Source of the DNA: Pseudoteredinibacter isoporae_A
GTDB lineage: Bacteria > Pseudomonadota > Gammaproteobacteria > Pseudomonadales > Cellvibrionaceae
Assembly (NCBI RefSeq): GCF_040372805.1
Contig: NZ_BAABWJ010000013.1
Span: 1 to 64,000 of the forward strand
Direction: 5' to 3'
DNA: 64,000 nt
A program made the position numbers and the translations under genes. Below the pieces are notes generated by a model. It saw only the letters and a program-made list of their open reading frames with translations. It ran no database searches and had not been told where the DNA came from. Shown piece after piece: positions 1 to 8,406 of this stretch. The stretch's first letter is position 1. Each line of letters opens with the position of its first letter.

Positions 1-33
1 ATTTAGCTTGTTGAGTTAAGTTGACAATACCTA

Positions 34-429
34 TTGAATGCTCGTATTGATCTTGGATTTAATTCCAATAGAAAGAGAGCGCAGAACTTCACGATTGCTG
101 ATTACGACATAGATGGTGTTCAAGGTCGTCTATTTGCTTTGAGTGGTAAAAACTCTCCCTCAAGTACAGTTGGTATTCCAGATGCACGACAGTTTGAGAC
201 TACGTTTATCAATGGAACTGATCGAGCATGGGATACGGAAGTAAAAATACTGGAAACTCTTGGGCCACAGTTTAATAGTAGTTCTTCTGGAACCATTAGA
301 CTTCTGTCTGAGCTCGAGGTTTGTGGATCTTGTAGCGGTGTAATTCAGCAGTTTGAAAAGGCATATCCTGGCGTAAAGGTTCAGCCAGAAACCGGGCCAT
401 ATCCAAAGAAACAGAGGTTTTCTAAATAA
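34..429 (+). CDS. Orphan deaminase-type toxin C-terminal module
   Basis: Resembles the BURPS668_1122-type toxin deaminases, nucleic-acid deaminases found at the C-termini of polymorphic toxins. Visible are the WDTEVKILE segment, where the family keeps its catalytic Glu, and C-G-S-C followed by GVIQQFEKAYPGVKV, the zinc-binding CxxC and its usual downstream strand. The only start is a TTG at 34 without a ribosome site, and the frame is closed upstream by TGA at 22-24. It therefore looks like a displaced C-terminal module rather than a full toxin with a secretion domain. The stop codon overlaps the start of the next gene by one base (taATG), the usual toxin-immunity coupling. Family assignment is from remembered motifs; toxin activity is inference. 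Confidence 0.6.
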   Translation: MNARIDLGFNSNRKRAQNFTIADYDIDGVQGRLFALSGKNSPSSTVGIPDARQFETTFINGTDRAWDTEVKILETLGPQFNSSSSGTIRLLSELEVCGSCSGVIQQFEKAYPGVKVQPETGPYPKKQRFSK

Positions 430-863
430 TGAGCCAAATTAATGATATTCGTGGTGAATTGTTGCAGAAGGGACTTGCAACAGAAGATACATTAGAAGGT
501 GTTTCTATGGCTGATGTTGGTCGAATTGAAAGTTTGGCTGATTTGCAACTGCCGGAGGCATATAAGAGCTTTCTTCTCTCATTCGGGAAAAATGCGGGAA
601 AGCTTGCCAATGATGTGGTTTTCTTCTATTCAGAGATTCTCGGGTTGAAGGAAGAACTCGAGGAGATGATCGATGAAGAAGGCCTAGATTTTGAAATACC
701 TAGCAAGGCGTTTATCTTTTCTGGTTATCAGGGGTTTCAATACCATTACTTTATATGTGATGGTAAAGATGATCCTGAGGTCTATAGAATTATGGATGGA
801 GGTGGGCCACCTGAGAAGGTGGCAGACACTTTTACCGATTATTTGAAATCTATGGTTAGCTAG
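429..863 (+). CDS. SUKH (SMI1/KNR4) family immunity protein
   Basis: 144-residue acidic protein with the SUKH-fold signature LPEAYKSFLLSFG at about residues 38-50 and a later aromatic segment (FSGYQGFQYHYF) typical of the fold. SUKH proteins are common immunity partners of polymorphic toxins, including deaminases and nucleases, and bind the toxin domain in the cytoplasm of producing or sibling cells. The ATG overlaps the stop of the deaminase module by one base, so the two are translationally coupled and the deaminase is its probable partner. The family call rests on sequence; the pairing is inferred from position. Confidence 0.7.
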   Translation: MSQINDIRGELLQKGLATEDTLEGVSMADVGRIESLADLQLPEAYKSFLLSFGKNAGKLANDVVFFYSEILGLKEELEEMIDEEGLDFEIPSKAFIFSGYQGFQYHYFICDGKDDPEVYRIMDGGGPPEKVADTFTDYLKSMVS

Positions 864-874
864 AATAGAAATAG

Positions 875-1408
875 TCAGTTGTTCCAAACAGCAATAACTT
901 TGACATTCTTCATCAAACTGGAAAGTTAGAAAAAGATGTAAATGGATTTTATAGAACTTCTGATCTTGGAACTCATTCATCAATTTCTGAATTGATGCAG
1001 TCTGGGGCTTTACCAGGAACGCAAGGGGGGACTTTGACTGATCGAACAGTTAGGTTCGGAGATTTATATGATCTTGGAACGTTAGATGGTAGAAGGATAG
1101 AGTTTGCTTTAACAACTGAGCGGGTTGATGGAAAGCTTGTTAAAAAGTTGTATAGCGGTGATGACTATACTAGTCCGGTTCCGAAAGATTCTCGATTAAT
1201 TGGGCATGTTCACCCGAATAAGACTAGCACACAGATGTGGCCGTCACCTGAAGATATGAATGTTGTAAATGCTCGATACTTCAGAGAGTTACAGGTTAAT
1301 CCAGGAGCTCAGGCTAAACCGACTAGAATTTTCTGGGGTTCAGGGAATAGTGATAACACCATTTTCTATCCTGGTTTTGGTAAAGTACCGGTTAAAGGTG
1401 GTCAGTAA
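875..1408 (+). CDS. Orphan JAB/JAMM-like toxin module (no start codon)
   Basis: The frame is open from just after a TAG at 872-874 and begins S-V-V-P-N; the first usable start codons (TTG/ATG at 992-995) lie well inside it, so it is a module to be joined to an upstream toxin rather than a free-standing gene. About 177 residues. The C-terminal half has GHVHPN followed twelve residues later by PSPED, which matches the H-x-H-P ... S-x-x-D metal-binding core of JAB/JAMM metallopeptidase-like domains known in polymorphic toxins. Its stop overlaps the next ATG by one base. The peptidase fold is inferred from motif spacing only; an unrelated toxin fold is possible. Confidence 0.45.
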   Translation, partial: SVVPNSNNFDILHQTGKLEKDVNGFYRTSDLGTHSSISELMQSGALPGTQGGTLTDRTVRFGDLYDLGTLDGRRIEFALTTERVDGKLVKKLYSGDDYTSPVPKDSRLIGHVHPNKTSTQMWPSPEDMNVVNARYFRELQVNPGAQAKPTRIFWGSGNSDNTIFYPGFGKVPVKGGQ

Positions 1409-1629
1409 TGGATGAATTGGATATGAATAACATTGCGGATAAATTTATTGCTGATCGGGGAATGCCGATCAGCAATTATTATATCGAAGTGACCCCTTTT
1501 TCTGAGCTGATTTGTTTTAAAGGCGAGGATGGTCGGGAATATGATCTTCCTATTTCAGATGAGACTTTGGCAATAGCTGTGAAGGCAAGATTACGGGAGT
1601 TAGGTGTTAAGGTTGTAGAGCTTAAGTAG
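1408..1629 (+). CDS. Small probable immunity protein
   Basis: 73-residue soluble acidic protein (begins MDELDMNNIADKF), family not recognised. Its ATG overlaps the stop of the JAMM-like module by one base, as the SUKH gene does with the deaminase module, so by position it is the cognate immunity protein. No signal peptide or membrane segment is visible. The next toxin module begins in the same frame directly behind its TAG stop. Confidence 0.5.
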   Translation: MDELDMNNIADKFIADRGMPISNYYIEVTPFSELICFKGEDGREYDLPISDETLAIAVKARLRELGVKVVELK

Positions 1630-1965
1630 AGTGTTGTTCCAAACAATGCTGCCCCAGGACCAGTTAACTTTATGGAAGGGTCAGACCGGTTCTTCCTAAA
1701 TGCGTCTAAGCGCCCCGATGTAGATCCTGATGGGTACTTTGATGTTGTGGCGCATGGCTCGCCTAACAAAATTCAAATAGAAACTCCAAATGGCCCTGTG
1801 CTAGTTGATCATCGAACTGCGGGTCGATTGATTGAACAGCAGCCAGGTTACAACGGACAAAATATTAGACTGTTCTCGTGTAGCACTGGTGCTTGTGATA
1901 CAGGCTGGCACTGTCAACTTAAAGTCGAAATTCAGCCCAAACGCGTATGGCAGCCTATTTATTAG
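1630..1965 (+). pseudogene. Truncated third toxin module, caspase-like His/Cys pattern
   Basis: Opens directly after the TAG of the previous gene with S-V-V-P-N, the same junction as the JAMM-like module, and has no proper start (first ATG at 1672). It contains FDVVAHGSP and about 45 residues later IRLFSCSTGAC. A His-Gly after one hydrophobic strand and Ser-Cys after another is the dyad layout of caspase/clan CD-like peptidases, also found in toxin modules. After ACDTG the reading frame loses family character and ends at a short hairpin (1950-1970). No immunity gene follows. Probably cut off by a rearrangement; the protease assignment is inference. Confidence 0.4.
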
Positions 1966-1970
1966 GCTGC
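1950..1970. repeat. Inverted repeat at the end of the broken toxin module
   Basis: Eight-base arms GCAGCCTA and TAGGCTGC (1950-1957 and 1963-1970) around a 5-base loop. It sits at the boundary between the toxin fragment and a minus-strand open segment, and overlaps the stop codons of both. It could be a terminator-like hairpin or the end of a mobile element. Confidence 0.35.
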
Positions 1971-2114
1971 TTCTATTTTCAAGACGCAACTAACCTGATC
2001 CCATAGCTCAAACGCTCGATTTCTAAGCTCACGATAATGCCCTGCCTTAAGCAGATGCCTTTGCTGTCGAAAGTGGTTATTGATAACTCCATGGCAGTCC
2101 ACTGGATACTGATT
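1962..2114 (-). pseudogene. Possible transposase C-terminal remnant
   Basis: The minus strand carries a 50-residue open segment ending at the TAA complement at 1962-1964, with a basic, aromatic C-terminal-looking sequence (HYRELRNRAFELWDQ then VSCVLKIEAA). It has the flavour of a transposase tail but I cannot name the IS family. It is closed upstream by a stop at 2115-2117 and has no start. Its position directly against the truncated toxin module would fit an insertion followed by decay. A chance open frame is not excluded. Confidence 0.25.
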
Positions 2115-2236
2115 TTAAAGTCGAGTCGATGATTAAAAACCGTACAGTCGTGAAGGTTTAGATCGATCGCTTCGTTTCGTAAGATTCGGTATCCTTAGCC
2201 CTCAAAATCACAACAAGCAATCCCTAAGGACAGATT

Positions 2237-5062
2237 TTGCCTTTCCACAGTCTTTCGTTTTCCTATTCCTGGCGGCCGTATCAGCAGCGGGTTTTGTCGG
2301 CCATTGATGAGCATCTGGACGATAGTCGTCTGCATATTGTGGCCGCACCGGGGGCGGGGAAGACGACTTTGGGTTTGGAGGTGTTTCGGCGCTTGGGGCG
2401 GCGGGCGCTGGTGTTGTCGCCAACACGGGTTATCCGGGATCAGTGGTTATTGCGATTGAAGGACTTTATGCCTGCCGAGGCTGATCTGAGTCTGGATAAT
2501 CTCCCTGAATGGGCCAGTAATGATATTCGCACTATTCAGCCCTTAACTTCTATTACTTACCAGGCTTTGCACAGCAAGGTGCCAGGGAAGGATCAAAAGA
2601 CCGCAGTTGATGAGCCCCGTGCGCTGAGGGACGAGTCGGTCGAGGAAACCCCCATTGATGAGGATGGAGGTCTGGAAGCAAATGAGTTGGATGCCTTTGT
2701 CGCTTTGCTAATACAGCATGATGTGCAGTTGCTGATTCTGGACGAGGCCCATCATTTGCGCGCGGAATGGTGGCGAGCCATTGATGCGGTGTGCAATAAG
2801 ATTCCCAATATGGTTTTGGTCGCTCTCACTGCAACTCCACCTTACGATTCTGAGAATCTGGAATGGCAACGTTATCAGGAGCTGTGCGGGCCGATTGATG
2901 AGGAAATTTCCGTACCTGAGTTGGTAAAGGCCGAAACCCTGTGTGCCCATCAGGATTATATCTGGGCGGTTGCTCTGGAAAGCAAAGAAGCGGAACGGGT
3001 ACGTGAGTACGATGAACGTGTATCAGCACTGTGCCACTCACTCTTCGAGGACGAACGCTTTCGGACGATTGTGCGCCAGCATCCCTGGGTAAAGAACGCC
3101 GGGGGAATCGCTGAGGGCGAGAGAGTTGAAAGGGAGAGAGTTGAAGGGGAGAGAATAGAGAGCGTAAAGTCAGACTGTGTCGATAATACCGAAAACGCCC
3201 TGGCGAATACGGATGACCTGTTCAAGAACCCGGAATTGGCAGTGGCGATTCTCAGTTATCTGAAAGCTATCGGGGATGAGTTGCCTACAGCGTTAAACCG
3301 GGTATTGGATCTGGGGCTTGCCGAGGTTCCGGAGCTGGGGCGTCAGCAGTGGCAGCGTTTGATTGAAGGAATTATGTTCACCGACAGCTTTAAGCTGGAC
3401 GCTGAGGCGAAAGATTATGTTTCGGAGCTTAAGCGTTTATTGCGCTCGACTGAGCTGTTACAAAAACGTGAACTGTCGTTGGTGCGTTCTCGCCGTCTGG
3501 ATCGTTCCATTTCGTTGAGTGCCTCCAAGATCAAAGCGTGTGTGGATGTTCATCGCTTGGAAAATCAACAGCGTGGGCAATTTCTGCGGCAGGTGGTTCT
3601 TACCGACTATATTCGCGATGAAGCGCTGAAAAGCACTGTCGACGCAGGTGAAGTTAATCTTGGTTGCTGGCCGGTGTATCAGGCTTTATGCAAGGCCTCG
3701 GTAGTGCCCGAGTACATTGGTATGCTCAGTGGGCGGCTTTCCATTCTTCACAAGTCCCGGCTTGACGTCTTTTTACAACATGTGAACCCAGAAAAATTCA
3801 AGGTAGCGTCGCTGCCGTACCTGGAAGGATACGTTCAACTCTCTGGACCTCTAAATCAACTCACTACGGCTTTCACAGCGCTATTAAGTGCGGGGGACAT
3901 TCGGGTATTGGTGGGAACCCGTTCATTGCTAGGTGAGGGTTGGGACGCCCCCTGTGTAAACTCTCTGATTCTTGCCAGTGTGGTGGGTTCTTTTATGTTG
4001 ACCAACCAGATGCGAGGGCGAGCGATTCGCCTGGATAAACATACTGAGCATAAAGTCAGCAGTATTTGGCATCTTCTGGCGGTTGATAGCAAGTCGCCAT
4101 CGGGAATGCGGGATTATGGGGAGCTGAGGAAGCGTTTCAATACCTTTGTTGGGCTGTCGGAGCAGGGGGCGGTGATTGAAAGCGGCTTGGAGCGCATGGA
4201 TATTGATAAGCACTGGAAGTTGCTGTCTTTGGATAAGGGGCGCGATTTTGTGGCGACCATCAATGCTCAAATGCGTGACAATTATAAGGGCCGTGGTGGG
4301 CTGATTAAGCGTTGGCAGGACGCGTTGACACTGGATGATTCCGGGCGTGTTATACCGTCGGTATACACAGCGCCGGTTCCTGAAATTAGGCGTTATCATG
4401 TCACTCATACTCTGAAGGCCTTGTTAGCTGAGCTGGCCAAGCTATTAACGGCCGGGATTGCTTTTGTGCTGTACAGCAGCCGAAGTTTTGAGTGGCGGCA
4501 GATATTGTTAGTGCTGAGCTTGGTTTGCCTGGGTGTATTGATTTACCGTTTGCCCAAAACCTTTGCGATCGTAAAGGCTTATCTGAGACATCTCCCAGTT
4601 GATGGCTCTGTGAAACAAATCGGCTATGCACTGGCGGATGCATTATGTCGATCTGGAATGGTTAAAACAGAACGACGGCGGATGAATGTCAATACGGAAA
4701 TGCGTTTTGACGGAACCGTGGTGGTTTCCCTGTCCGGTGGTACATTTTACGAATCGTCGTTATTTGCCGATTGCATGGCCGAGATTTTGGGCCCAATTGA
4801 TAACCCCCGCTATCTGCTAGTCCGGGAAGGGGATGTCTATGGCCAGGCTCGTGATGATTTTCATGCGGTTCCGATTCGCTTTGGGGTAAAAAAAGAATTG
4901 GCGCAGCTGTTCAGTGAATCCTGGTGCCACTATGTATCGCCAAGTGATTTGATCTATACGCGAACAAAAGCAGGTAAACAGCGTTTACTGAAAGCAAAAA
5001 TGCGAGCCTTTTCCTCTGTTTTTGAAAACAAAGTTCGCCGGGAAGATCGCTGGCAGACTTAA
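2237..5062 (+). CDS. DEAH-box SF2 helicase-like protein with C-terminal membrane hairpin
   Basis: 941 residues starting at TTG, chosen because AAGGA (2226-2230) lies six bases upstream. SF2 motifs in order: Walker A APGAGKT (residues 37-43), DEAH within LLILDEAHHL (about 167), motif III ALTATPP (about 196), GTRSLLGEGWDAP (about 558) and NQMRGRAIR (about 589, motif VI arginines). The middle carries a long insertion with a charged pentapeptide repeat (residues 293-307). Two adjacent hydrophobic stretches near residues 734-775 suggest a membrane hairpin, followed by about 160 cytoplasmic residues of unknown type. Such anchoring is unusual for SF2 helicases. The substrate is unknown; a DNA-defence or repair role is only a guess from its position beside the toxin array. 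Confidence 0.75.
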   Translation: MPFHSLSFSYSWRPYQQRVLSAIDEHLDDSRLHIVAAPGAGKTTLGLEVFRRLGRRALVLSPTRVIRDQWLLRLKDFMPAEADLSLDNLPEWASNDIRTIQPLTSITYQALHSKVPGKDQKTAVDEPRALRDESVEETPIDEDGGLEANELDAFVALLIQHDVQLLILDEAHHLRAEWWRAIDAVCNKIPNMVLVALTATPPYDSENLEWQRYQELCGPIDEEISVPELVKAETLCAHQDYIWAVALESKEAERVREYDERVSALCHSLFEDERFRTIVRQHPWVKNAGGIAEGERVERERVEGERIESVKSDCVDNTENALANTDDLFKNPELAVAILSYLKAIGDELPTALNRVLDLGLAEVPELGRQQWQRLIEGIMFTDSFKLDAEAKDYVSELKRLLRSTELLQKRELSLVRSRRLDRSISLSASKIKACVDVHRLENQQRGQFLRQVVLTDYIRDEALKSTVDAGEVNLGCWPVYQALCKASVVPEYIGMLSGRLSILHKSRLDVFLQHVNPEKFKVASLPYLEGYVQLSGPLNQLTTAFTALLSAGDIRVLVGTRSLLGEGWDAPCVNSLILASVVGSFMLTNQMRGRAIRLDKHTEHKVSSIWHLLAVDSKSPSGMRDYGELRKRFNTFVGLSEQGAVIESGLERMDIDKHWKLLSLDKGRDFVATINAQMRDNYKGRGGLIKRWQDALTLDDSGRVIPSVYTAPVPEIRRYHVTHTLKALLAELAKLLTAGIAFVLYSSRSFEWRQILLVLSLVCLGVLIYRLPKTFAIVKAYLRHLPVDGSVKQIGYALADALCRSGMVKTERRRMNVNTEMRFDGTVVVSLSGGTFYESSLFADCMAEILGPIDNPRYLLVREGDVYGQARDDFHAVPIRFGVKKELAQLFSESWCHYVSPSDLIYTRTKAGKQRLLKAKMRAFSSVFENKVRREDRWQT
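3116..3160 (+). repeat. 15-bp in-frame tandem repeat in the helicase
   Basis: Three consecutive 15-base units in codon phase encode GERVE, RERVE, GERIE. The unit length keeps the frame, so copy-number change would lengthen or shorten a charged helix or linker in the insertion between the two helicase lobes. Confidence 0.85.
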
Positions 5063-5069
5063 TGAAGAT

Positions 5070-6482
5070 CTAACGGTCTGATTCGGGCGCTTGAAGCAGC
5101 AGTTGACGCACACGCTTTAACGCAAACCCAAGCTCTTCTTCAGTTTTTGTGGCCATCAGTGAAATACGCACGGCGGCTGTTTTGGCTTGGTGCTCTGCAC
5201 AGAAATAATCTGCACTGGAAACCAATACTCCTTGTTGTTCCAGCTTAGTGCTGAAGGTGTCGCTGCTCCAGGGAGCCGGCAGTGTTAACCACAAATGATA
5301 ACTGTTGCTTTGGGCTTGATACTCGCAGCCGGCCAGCAAGCGTTTGGCCAGTCGTTGGCGTGCAGTGGCCATTTGGCTCTGCTGTTGTTGAATGTCGAGA
5401 GCCTGCCCTGAATAGATGAGTCTTGAGGCCAGCGCGAGAGTGAGTGGAACCGGCATCCAGATGCTGTTGCGAATCTCGGCGTCGATACGTTGCCTAAAAC
5501 TGCTTGGGGAAACCAAGTAACCGACTCGCAATCCCGGCAGCATGGATTTCGACAAGCTGGTGAGATAAAAACTGTGCTCGGGAGCAAAGTTGGAAATCGG
5601 AGGCAGCTCAGGGCTCAAAAAACCATAGACGTCATCATCTACTAACCAAATTGAATACTGTTTAACAATTTTGGCAATCGCCCGTCTCCGAGCTTTTGAC
5701 ATTACTGCGCCCGTTGGGTTCTGGTGAGATGCCACTACGATGAGCATTTTAATATCATGTTCCTGACAGGCGCGTTCCAATGATTCTGGAATGATCCCTT
5801 GCCGATCCATGTTGATGCCAATCAACGTGCGGCCCAATTGATTGGCCAGGGAAATGATGCCGGGATAACAAAACGCTTCAACGGCAATACAATCGGCGTG
5901 TTGAGTGACGCAACTCATCAGCAGCATCAAACCGTGTTGGGCGCCGCTGCAGATGCTGATGGCTCTGTCGCTGGTATCTACGCCATGTTGGGACAGCCAT
6001 TCTCTGGCTGTTTGCTGATCGGTCAGACTGCCGCCATCTGGATTGTAATCCATGAAATCAGACAGGCGACTGTGTTCGCATAGGTGTTTGAATTGGTCTT
6101 CCAGTTGCGATTCGGCAACGCTTACCTGGGGTTTGATTATCGACAGATTAATACACTGATAATCCTGCGCGCGTATTGCCTGTGGCAGTAAAGGGCTCGC
6201 TGAAACAAAGCTGCCTTTCCCCACCTTAGCGTAGATCAGACCTTGCTGCTCAGCTTGCCGATATACACGGGTCACGGTCGCGACCGCGACACCGATGTGC
6301 TCGGCGAGCATCCGCTGAGGTGGAAGGCGATCGCCGGCACGCAGTGCACCTTGGCGTATAGCGTTTTCAAGGTGTTGATAGAGGGCTTTGTAAATTAAGG
6401 GTTCTTGTTGAAGGCGCTGTTCAAAGCCGTTTAGCCAATCAAGCATGGATTTCCATTGTAGCTGTGGGTGAACGAAGTTCAT
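5070..6482 (-). CDS. MocR/GntR-type regulator with aminotransferase-like domain
   Basis: 470 residues. An N-terminal GntR winged helix (about residues 25-90, including RLPPQRMLAEHIGVAVATVT) is joined to a fold-type I PLP aminotransferase-like domain. The PLP Lys lies in the segment SLSKSMLPGLRVGYL, and VDDDVYG supplies the usual Asp/Tyr pair. MocR proteins sense PLP or amino-acid-like ligands and control the adjacent divergent gene. Here that is a beta-hydroxyacid dehydrogenase plus a TSUP permease. A perfect inverted repeat 17 bases upstream of this start is the likely operator. The convergent helicase ends only seven bases away. Specific ligand unknown. Confidence 0.9.
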   Translation of the reverse strand: MNFVHPQLQWKSMLDWLNGFEQRLQQEPLIYKALYQHLENAIRQGALRAGDRLPPQRMLAEHIGVAVATVTRVYRQAEQQGLIYAKVGKGSFVSASPLLPQAIRAQDYQCINLSIIKPQVSVAESQLEDQFKHLCEHSRLSDFMDYNPDGGSLTDQQTAREWLSQHGVDTSDRAISICSGAQHGLMLLMSCVTQHADCIAVEAFCYPGIISLANQLGRTLIGINMDRQGIIPESLERACQEHDIKMLIVVASHQNPTGAVMSKARRRAIAKIVKQYSIWLVDDDVYGFLSPELPPISNFAPEHSFYLTSLSKSMLPGLRVGYLVSPSSFRQRIDAEIRNSIWMPVPLTLALASRLIYSGQALDIQQQQSQMATARQRLAKRLLAGCEYQAQSNSYHLWLTLPAPWSSDTFSTKLEQQGVLVSSADYFCAEHQAKTAAVRISLMATKTEEELGFALKRVRQLLLQAPESDR

Positions 6483-6498
6483 ATTGTGTGGGGTGTAT

Positions 6499-6522
6499 TA
6501 GTACAATGTCAACATTGTACTA
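6499..6522. promoter_or_regulatory. Perfect inverted repeat, probable MocR operator
   Basis: Eleven-base arms (TAGTACAATGT and ACATTGTACTA) flank a CA dinucleotide. It lies in the divergent region, 17 bases from the regulator start and 130 bases from the dehydrogenase start, where MocR regulators normally bind. The GTAC core is typical of GntR-class sites. Binding is inferred. Confidence 0.7.
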
Positions 6523-6651
6523 GTGGTCAGGCTGGGAGTTGCCGTGCAGTGGGCTTTTTGTCTGGATTTCCCCAGGGTAGATGTCTTCATCCCGCGGTGA
6601 TTTTGTTCTAATCCAAAACCTGATTCCGCAATTGAATGATATGGAGAGATG

Positions 6652-7542
6652 ATGAAGGTCGCGTTTATTGGTTTGGGAACCATGGGCTATTCCATGGCCG
6701 GTCACTTGCAGAAGCAATGGGACGTAACGGTATATAACCGCAGCATTGAGAAAGCCATTCAGTGGCAACAAGACCATCGGGGTCAGTATGTCGAATCCGC
6801 CAGAGAAGCCTGTATGGGTGCAGACCTTGTGATGAGCTGCGTCGGAAACGACGATGATCTGCGCCAGGTGTGTTATGGCCGAGAGGGCATTCTGGCGGCC
6901 TTGAAAAAAGGCGCTGTGCTGATTGATCACACCACAACGTCCGGTCATGTTGCAGAGGAAATCGCAAAGGCCTGTCGATTATTGGGGTGCGATTTTATTG
7001 ATGCGCCTGTGTCAGGCGGTGAAATCGGAGCACAGCGTGGTGAGTTGACAATCATGGTCGGTGGTTCCCATTCCGCTTTCGAAAAGAGCAAGCCGGCTCT
7101 GGAGCACTATGCCAAGCACATCGCCCATATGGGGGAGGTGGGCGCCGGTCAGAACTGCAAGATGGTGAATCAATTGTGTATTGCGGGTGTTCTCCAGGGA
7201 TTGGCTGAAGGTTTAACGCTGGCACAACGTGCCGGACTGGATATCGTGCAAGTGCGTGATGTCTTAAAGCATGGTGCGGCGCAGTCTTGGCAGTTAGAGC
7301 AACGTGCGCAGACGATGTCTGAAAACCGCTTTGACTTCGGTTTTGCCATTGATTGGATGAGAAAGGATCTGAGGATCAGTTTAGAGCGCGGACAGGAACT
7401 CGGGCTTGATCTGCCACTGGCAACAATGGTCGATAAGGCCTATCAAATCCTCCAGGAGCAGGGGCTTAATCGCATGGATACATCTGTGCTGATTAAAGCG
7501 ACGCAGCAACAGTTGCTGGTAACAACGCCAGCGCGGGACTGA
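6652..7542 (+). CDS. 3-hydroxyisobutyrate dehydrogenase-family NAD(P)-dependent oxidoreductase
   Basis: 296 residues. Rossmann motif GLGTMGYSMAGHL at the N-terminus, the family signature DAPVSGGEIGAQRGELTIMVGG-like segment at about 120-140, and the catalytic Lys in GQNCKMVNQ at about 170. These enzymes oxidise or reduce 3-hydroxyacids such as 3-hydroxyisobutyrate, tartronate semialdehyde or related C3-C4 acids in the cytoplasm. There are two ATGs in tandem; the second (6652) sits five bases after GGAG and is preferred over 6649. Probably cotranscribed with the TSUP permease 65 bases downstream and controlled by the divergent MocR protein. Substrate not determinable from sequence. Confidence 0.9.
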   Translation: MKVAFIGLGTMGYSMAGHLQKQWDVTVYNRSIEKAIQWQQDHRGQYVESAREACMGADLVMSCVGNDDDLRQVCYGREGILAALKKGAVLIDHTTTSGHVAEEIAKACRLLGCDFIDAPVSGGEIGAQRGELTIMVGGSHSAFEKSKPALEHYAKHIAHMGEVGAGQNCKMVNQLCIAGVLQGLAEGLTLAQRAGLDIVQVRDVLKHGAAQSWQLEQRAQTMSENRFDFGFAIDWMRKDLRISLERGQELGLDLPLATMVDKAYQILQEQGLNRMDTSVLIKATQQQLLVTTPARD

Positions 7543-7607
7543 AGGCTGCTCACAGAGCGTTTGTTCGATTGTTTTCGATTCTGTTATTTATTCTTAAGGT
7601 ACTCACT

Positions 7608-8363
7608 GTGGATATTGCCGGTTTTTCTATCGAGATCTTGTTGTTGCTGTTTGCCGTTTCGGTTGTGGCGGGTGTGCTCGACACACTGGCGGGAGGCGGC
7701 GGCCTCTTATCATTGCCAGCGCTTTTGATGAGTGGGCTGCCACCGCTGGCAGCCCTGGGAACAAACAAGCTACAGGGCTGCATGGGCACAGCGACTGCGA
7801 CGTATATGATGCTAAAACATAAACACCTGCGCTGGAAGGATGCCCGGCATTTGATGCTCTATGTATTTGTCGGTGCGGTGTTGGGCACCTTGTTGGTTCA
7901 GTTTATCAATGTTTCGGTATTGAGTTTCGTGATTCCTATCGTGCTGTTATTTATTGGCGTCTATTTCTTGTTGTCGCCGCGTTTGCTTCGACGGTATTCG
8001 TCGTTCCGATTGTCGATTCCACTCTATGAAAAATGTCTAGTGCCACTTATCGCGTGTTACGACGGTATGTTTGGTCCGGGCACGGGCTCTTTCTTTACCT
8101 TGGCTGGAACCGCAAAGGGAGATGATTTGATCCCGTCGACGGCGATGGCAAAGGCGTTGAATTTCTCAACCAACATCGCATCGCTCATGGTGTTTGTGTT
8201 TGCCGGGCATGTCATTTGGCTGCTTGGAATTGTCATGATGATAGGGCAGGTGTTTGGTGCTTATCTGGGAGCTCGAAGTCTGGTAAAAATCAATCCGGAG
8301 TATTTACGTTTGCTGATCGTACTGATGTGTTTTGGCATGTTGTTAAAATATATTGTTTATTAG
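7608..8363 (+). CDS. TSUP-family (TauE/SafE) membrane permease
   Basis: 251 residues, nearly all hydrophobic, with about seven to eight predicted membrane segments. It has the repeat-half signature GVLDTLAGGGGLLSLPALL near the N-terminus and a matching DGMFGPGTGSFF in the second half, characteristic of TSUP transporters that move sulfonates, sulfite or small organic acids. Start GTG at 7608 is preferred over the upstream TTG at 7569 because AAGGT lies just before it. Adjacent to the dehydrogenase, so it may import or export that enzyme's acid substrate; this is inference. Confidence 0.85.
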   Translation: MDIAGFSIEILLLLFAVSVVAGVLDTLAGGGGLLSLPALLMSGLPPLAALGTNKLQGCMGTATATYMMLKHKHLRWKDARHLMLYVFVGAVLGTLLVQFINVSVLSFVIPIVLLFIGVYFLLSPRLLRRYSSFRLSIPLYEKCLVPLIACYDGMFGPGTGSFFTLAGTAKGDDLIPSTAMAKALNFSTNIASLMVFVFAGHVIWLLGIVMMIGQVFGAYLGARSLVKINPEYLRLLIVLMCFGMLLKYIVY

Positions 8364-8406
8364 TGTTGTGATACCTGTGATTTTTTCGATTATTTTTAAA
8401 TACCGG

